Positions 59,201-64,000 of a stretch of DNA of 64,000 nucleotides are shown here, one piece after another; position 1 is the stretch's first letter; each line of letters opens with the position of its first letter. The translations under genes and the position numbers were made by a program. The DNA lies in contig CM037873.1 of the NCBI GenBank assembly GCA_021292105.1, positions 14,556,551 through 14,620,550 of the forward strand, read 5' to 3'. The notes beneath the pieces are model-generated. The model saw only the letters and a program-made list of their open reading frames with translations. It ran no database searches and was not told the DNA's origin. Origin of the DNA: Anadara kagoshimensis (Eukaryota; Mollusca; Bivalvia; Arcoida; Arcidae).

Positions 59201-62200
59201 TGTCTTGTCTAGCTAGCTACACCCACGATGTGTAAAAATCAAAATAGAGAATGAAAGAAGCATGCAAAGGATCTCCAATATATCTAAGGTAATTGTGGAT
59301 GCAGAGACATCATATTTGATGGCCTTGATAAGCCTAGCAATATCCCTAGAGCAGGGATTTATCAAGAGCCTATTTAGGGCCGAAATTTGGCCCCATTCCC
59401 AATGGAAAAATCATTGATTTTTCCCAAAATGGGCCGAGAAAATTCCCAATTAGAAAATTGTACCATATACATGAAGTCTGGCCATAAATGTGGCTGCTAT
59501 TCTCAATCTTCAATCAACTCAATACACTAAAAGCATTAGATTTAATCATTAATGGCATCAAAAATGATGTCAAAGTTTTCCCAAAATTAGCAAAAAGTTG
59601 ATAGTTTTTCCCAATTTTTAGTTTAGGGCCTTTTCCCAAAAGACCCTGATAAATCCCTGTAGAGTCAAAATTTATTTGTCAGCAGCTGGCTTCATTGTAT
59701 AAAGTTTTAATACTCAGTTGTCTGAGTTACTGACCTCTTCAGGAGTTTTTCCTTCTACATCTCTGGATATACTTTCTAGATCATCTCTACCATACTTTTC
59801 ATTAGCTTTAATGAACTGATTAAAATCTCTCTTACTCCAGTTTGTAAAACCCTGAAATAAATCAACAAACATGTAAATAAATATTCTGGAAAATGAAAAT
59901 CTGTAAATCGGTATCGATTTGTAATTTCAAGGTACATAGCCAATTGGTGTGAATAAGTACCAAGTTATTTGGCGTTGTGTAACAATTCATATTTTGAAAT
60001 AACCAACAACAACTTTTATTTTACGACATCAAGTTGTGGAGAACATTTTCATATCCCGAGGATTTTAGAAGAGAGTTTAAGACCTTATTATGATAAGACT
60101 TTTCTCACATATCAAATTGGAGCTTCAGTGGTGAAGTGGTTTAAAGTGCCAACTTACAGACCACAGCGTCCTAACCAACTAGGTTCTAATACAACACAAG
60201 AAGACCCTGGTGTGAAAAACTTCGCTACTCTAAAGTGTGACTGCAGTGTTCAATCTAGGATTTTTCAGTGGGGGTCATTTTCAAAAACTTTCGCTTAAAG
60301 CATCATTATATCAATATTTTAACTTATTTATGTAAATATTGTCCACTACGACCTTTACGGTGGGGTCATTTGACAAATAAGAGCTCAATGGCCCCATGGT
60401 CCTTTCAAGAGTGAACACTACTGGAGGCCTGCGTTCTCAGAATACAAAGTTTTGTTTCTTATATTACATTAATCACCTGTGTTAGTAAATCTTCTTTTTC
60501 TGATAAATATGGCCAAAATAGGTCCTAATAATGGGATCAATTGACAAAATAAGGGATCTATGGCCCTTTCTAGAGTGAACACTACTGGAGGCCTGCATTC
60601 TCAGAATACAAAGTTTTGTATCTTATATTACATTAATCACTGGTGTTATTAAATCTTCATTTGATGATAAATATGGCCAAAATAGGTCTTAATAATGGGG
60701 TCATTTGACAAAATACGGAATCTGGAGTGAACACTACTGGAGGCCTACAACCTCAGAATACAAAGTCTGTTTCATACATTACATTACTTACCTGTGTTAG
60801 TAAATCTTCCTTTTCTGATACTTCCTCCTCAGATAAGGATTCAGCTTCATCAATCTTTTCTTGTTCTTCTTTCCTAACTCTCTCAGCATCTGATCCTAAA
60901 TCTGTGTTCCTTGGTACCTACACAGAAATACAAAACTTTAAAGTTATTGACTTTTGTATGTTTGATTACTGCAGACTGGTGTTTTTATACTAGTACATCA
61001 TAGGTCCTAGCTATGTTTTATTTCTTAAATAAAGCACTTAAGTATTTGTATTTAATTTCACCCAAAAGAACACTTAGCTTTACTGAAGGCTGGAGTAGAA
61101 AATCCCAGTTCTTTGACATATCCAACCCAGTGACATGACAGCAAGTACATGTCTACCAACTTTTATTTTCTTGGGATGACAGTACAAATGCATATCAAAT
61201 GTATTTACTAGTTTTATTTTAGCATCTTGTTACTTAAAAATACAAGAATTACAAAGATTTCCCCAATTTACAGTAAATTATGGAAATCTGCATTTTAATC
61301 ATAACTAAATCAATCCAGTTTTCTTCACCATCTTGAAAAGAAAAAGAAAACATTTAAAGGGATGATCCATTTTCAATATACATGTATTTGATCCATCAAA
61401 TTAAATTTCAGTTCGTTGTTTCAAGTCATAAAGTATTATTATTATAAGAACATACCCTGTAGCCAATACTCTTTCTGTAGAAATAGATTTCTTTGTCCAA
61501 AAGTTCAAACAACCTTGGTGGGAAAAACTGGAAATCTTGCACATTAGGTTGTTTAGGTGGTCTGGGTGCCTGTAACAAGATAGTTTACAAGTTAAAAAAC
61601 ATATTTTTCATTTACTTTGGGACACAAATGATTATAATTTTTGTTAATTTTGAAAAATCATTTTGTTTAAATAGATTAGTGTAAACAATATTTCATTCAT
61701 TAAGTTGCTATAAAATAACATACATAATTATAAATATATATATAAATTCGGAAACAACGGTTAAATGCCATTATGTTCATCCATCTCTAAATTTATTAAA
61801 TGGAAGGACTTCCATTTATACACCCAACTAACCCCAATTTTAGCAAGTCCTGTATGCAAATCTCAACAAAAAATCAATTAATTTTATCAAAAGTTACCCA
61901 GCTGTGTAGGAATTACCCAGCGCTGTCAAAAAATTACAAAGCCCTGCCAAAAATTTCTAGCCTCAGGCTTGTGCGCTTGTTTACTTTCAACTCTGATATA
62001 AACAATGTATGTTTTACTTATTTGGAGCTATGTATTATCAAGTTTGAAATTGTAAGCCAAAATCTTACCTTTGGAGCTTTTGGTTCATTGACTCTCAGAG
62101 CTTCCCTGAAGTACGCATCTACAGCATAGTTAGCTTTACGTTCACGTTTTGGGGGTTCAATCCACATACCAATTCCTCCCTTCTGTTTAGCCCTGTAGTC

Positions 62201-63510
62201 CTCTCCTTCAAACTGATACACACTGCCGCCCTCAGCTGTATCCATGGTAAAGGCACGTAAATTTCCTTCCCCAAGAGACGCCATCTTGGATTTGATTTCT
62301 TCTGTCTGTATTCAAACAATAAAGTAAATTCATTATGAACAAGTTATAACTGAAATAGGACGCTTTTTCAAAAGTGTCCCCCTAAACAAACGCCACTGGG
62401 ATATACATGTTTTTCCAACCATAAGCATGATCAAAATACAAATGGCTTAAAGCATGTCTAATTCATCCAAAGATTGTTCCTGTGAAGTTTTATAAAGATC
62501 TGTTTAATAGTTTTTGAGAACAGTGGCAGACATAATGATGGCAAGAAATGGAGTAAAAATGGGGGATAGATAAAATGCAATTTACAACTGACAACTGTTT
62601 GTAAGTATGAGCAGATTTGCATAATTTATTATAAAATCAAGTTCAGTCTCTGGCTGGAACGCCCATTGATCTGATGTTATTTTGGAAAGTCTGTGACCGT
62701 GTATAACAAAACTATCATTCAAAGCAAATCAGTTTTGAGGTTCAACATAACACAGAACAAATAAACTCAAAAGTACATGTAGTACATACTTTATAAATAA
62801 CACTGTTCCTACCTTCTTCTCTCCTTTAAGCAGGATTTTGTCAATATCTTCATCAGTGATTTCACTTTCTTTAGATGCAAACACATGACTAGCTCCATGT
62901 CTGATCATGTTTAATACATCTTCTTTACCCAGTCTAGCATTCTGATCAACTAATCTACCTGTATAATACAAACAAAAAATAACTTGTAATTATACACCTC
63001 AAAGTCCCTATCTTGATTGATTGCAAACTACAAAGCTATGGTTCCATTTCTGGTAGCCAAAATCACCCTTGGCTTATTTTTGAGAAATTATTTCAAAAGT
63101 GCTATAGTTTCACAATTTTTTGAAATTCTACTACTACTAATTTTATATTTTTGGAAACCAAACACAATTAGACAATTCTGTTTGCAAAGACCCCAAAACA
63201 GTCTTTTTTGGAAGGCTATCCTAAAATACAAGTTAAAACTTTTTTAAGTATATTTACTGGCCTCAAAAAAAGAAGAAAAAAAAGTGGCCCGTAGGGCAAG
63301 TTTAAACTGGTTTTTAAAACTTCAATGTAGTAAAAGTTTCAAACTTTCAAAAATCACAATTCATTACTAAATATTACCTTGTTGTATAACTATATTATCT
63401 AGTTTTAACTTCATTTCAGCTCGTTCTACAATTCTTTCTTCTACAGTATTTTCTGTGATGAATCTGAAGACTTTGACTTGTTTCGTCTGACCAATACGAT
63501 GGGCTCGGTC
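56193..63510 (-). CDS. SMARCA5: ISWI chromatin-remodelling ATPase (SMARCA5/SMARCA1), 3' ten exons
   Basis: Exons in transcript order: 63378-63510, 62813-62958, 62069-62305, 61456-61569, 60792-60917, 59735-59851, 58669-58803, 57926-58138, 56906-57022, 56193-56255; 1401 nt, 466 residues to the stop. The 5' part (helicase motifs I-V) lies outside the window. ISWI slides nucleosomes using ATP. Visible parts: helicase motif VI (DRAHRIGQ) at the start, then [20 protein letters not shown]; the acidic NegC-type linker ([20 protein letters not shown]); HAND about 140-240 ([18 protein letters not shown]); SANT about 253-310 ([18 protein letters not shown]); SLIDE about 345-430 ([19 protein letters not shown]); and a basic nuclear-localisation-like tail (RGRPKKKK). 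Orthologous to both vertebrate SMARCA5 and SMARCA1; the single symbol is a convenience. Looks intact. Confidence 0.95.
56319..56560 (-). repeat. SINE family B, partial
   Basis: Shares 'GGGAGGATTCTTCAGCATGC' and 'TTTAAGGTCTA' with the family. Its right end runs into the 82-bp duplication below. Confidence 0.55.
56534..56698. repeat. 82-bp tandem duplication
   Basis: 'TTCAAACCCACCTACATACA' begins at 56534 and 56616; the two copies are almost identical. Confidence 0.9.
56906..57022 (-). CDS. SMARCA5: ISWI exon: end of SLIDE
   Basis: Codes for [20 protein letters not shown] and [19 protein letters not shown]. Donor GTACTA, phase 0 at both ends. Confidence 0.96.
57322..57562 (-). repeat. tRNA-derived SINE, family A
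   Basis: Complete-looking minus-strand copy: 'GATGGTGGAGGAAACCAGAG' and head complement 'CACTCGGCCACCGAGGCCCC'. Confidence 0.7.
57926..58138 (-). CDS. SMARCA5: ISWI exon: SLIDE domain
   Basis: Codes for [40 protein letters not shown] and [15 protein letters not shown]. Donor GTAAGA. Confidence 0.97.
58669..58803 (-). CDS. SMARCA5: ISWI exon: SANT end and spacer helix
   Basis: Codes for [20 protein letters not shown] and [20 protein letters not shown]. Donor GTAAGA, phase 0. Confidence 0.97.
59150..59325 (+). repeat. Dispersed repeat, second copy of 25130-25330
   Basis: Same landmarks as the first copy, with about 20% differences. Confidence 0.55.
59352..59662. repeat. Dispersed 'GAGCCTATTTAGGGCC' repeat
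   Basis: Second good copy of 33893-34256; left 'CAGGGATTTATCAAGAGCC', right 'AAAGACCCTGATAAATCCCTG' are inverted (about 18 bp), which defines the element's ends. Confidence 0.75.
59735..59851 (-). CDS. SMARCA5: ISWI exon: SANT domain
   Basis: Codes for [20 protein letters not shown] and DVEGKTPEE. The donor is GTCAGT, a weaker form than its neighbours. Confidence 0.96.
60117..60225 (+). repeat. SINE family A head-proximal fragment
   Basis: 'TTCAGTGGTGAAGTGGTTTA' box A, 'TAGGTTCTAATAC' as box B, then 'AAGACCCTGGTGTGAAAAAC'. Confidence 0.5.
60411..60780 (-). pseudogene. SMARCA5: Two copied tails of an ISWI exon in the downstream intron
   Basis: 'GTGAACACTACTGGAGGCCT' occurs at 60411, 60575 and 60727. 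In the first two units the following text contains a copy of the last ~30 bp of the next exon and its donor region ('CCTGTGTTAGTAAATCTTC' at about 60477, degraded at about 60639); the third leads into the true exon at 60792. The copied donors read GTGATT or are lost. Confidence 0.75.
60792..60917 (-). CDS. SMARCA5: ISWI exon: HAND to SANT linker
   Basis: Codes for [20 protein letters not shown] and [19 protein letters not shown]. Donor GTAAGT. Source of the copies at 60411-60780. Confidence 0.95.
61456..61569 (-). CDS. SMARCA5: ISWI exon: HAND domain
   Basis: Codes for [20 protein letters not shown] and [18 protein letters not shown]. Donor GTATGT. Confidence 0.97.
62069..62305 (-). CDS. SMARCA5: ISWI exon: linker and HAND start
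   Basis: Codes for [40 protein letters not shown] and [12 protein letters not shown]. Donor GTAAGA. Confidence 0.97.
62813..62958 (-). CDS. SMARCA5: ISWI exon: NegC-type linker
   Basis: Codes for [20 protein letters not shown] and [20 protein letters not shown]. Enters in phase 1; donor GTAGGA. Confidence 0.96.
63041..63160. repeat. Dispersed 'TGGTAGCCAAAATC' repeat
   Basis: 'TTCCATTTCTGGTAGCCAAA' as at 29482, ending with '.TTTTTGGAAACC'. Confidence 0.55.
63378..63510 (-). CDS. SMARCA5: ISWI exon: helicase motif VI
   Basis: First exon of this gene present in the window. Codes for [39 protein letters not shown] and IVIQQ plus one base. Acceptor CCTCTAG at 63511-63517; the 5' neighbour exon is beyond 64000. 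Confidence 0.97.
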
Positions 63511-64000
63511 CTAGAGGAAAAATTTACAATTGAATTGTATCCTTTTATCTACTTCTAGCATGATCTTATTTCAGGTAGTAAATTAAAAACTTCATGTACT
63601 TACTGTGGTCAAAGCAAAGGAATTAAACATATGTACCTAACCAATTTATTGTCCAATGGCTATTTTTTTAAATGGAAGCTTTTAATTTCTCATGAAATTG
63701 TTGTTTTATTTCTCCCCACTTGTCACCTAAGAATGAATATCCCTTTTGGTACTGGGTCTGGGGTTTTGGAATGGGGAAAATTACCATAAAAGGTTTTTAG
63801 AAAAAATTTCAATTGGAAATATACAGAGGAAATCTGAAAAGTTTTGTATTAATTTATTTACATGGAAATTGGGATAAATTTGGAAAATTCAGAAATATAT
63901 TTTGGGAAAATAAAGGGGCTCATTTTCTGTCTCCAGCTAATCAGAATGACAGTCCTGAATGTGATAAAACATCTACTCATAATCATAAACTTCTGAATGT

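Overview
Eukaryotic (metazoan) genomic DNA, AT-rich, with long introns carrying many short dispersed repeats. Three conserved protein-coding genes can be assembled exon by exon; every junction is GT/AG and the reading frame closes across all of them. Several repeats, including the family at 41262-42650 that starts with AGCTCACCTGAGCC and SINE tails of the type GACGTTAAGCAACATTCAACC, look like families I know from mollusc and especially bivalve genomes, so a bivalve mollusc is the best guess (inference; not tested by search).

Layout. 1-4516: repeats and AT-rich sequence downstream of gene 1. 4517-21456, minus strand: complete NFXL1 (NF-X1-type zinc finger protein), 18 coding exons, 904 residues. 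21457-26799: shared upstream region with repeats, a possible non-coding first exon for NFXL1 and the UBE3A 5' leader. 26800-43731, plus strand: complete UBE3A (HECT E3 ubiquitin ligase), 10 coding exons, 899 residues, with the AZUL zinc finger and the catalytic cysteine. 43732-56192: 12 kb without a recognisable gene, holding a duplicated 0.9 kb block, long inverted-repeat elements and SINEs. 56193-63510, minus strand: the last 10 exons (466 residues) of an ISWI ATPase (SMARCA5/SMARCA1 orthologue), from helicase motif VI through HAND-SANT-SLIDE to the stop; its 5' part lies beyond the window.

The genes are unrelated in pathway: a putative membrane-anchored NFX-type protein, a ubiquitin ligase and a chromatin remodeller. 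NFXL1 and UBE3A are divergently arranged.

The most unusual structure is in NFXL1. The 3' part of coding exon 8, together with its splice donor, is tandemly repeated about eight times at a 91-bp period into the following intron, so seven GTAAGT donors plus one GTATAT lie in series; only the first keeps the frame. The same type of event (exon tail plus donor copied into the downstream intron) is seen again in NFXL1 exon 13 and in an ISWI exon. A second notable point is a 0.9 kb block present twice (45.6 kb and 50.9 kb) with a shared minus-strand ORF in which about 7 of 10 substitutions are silent.
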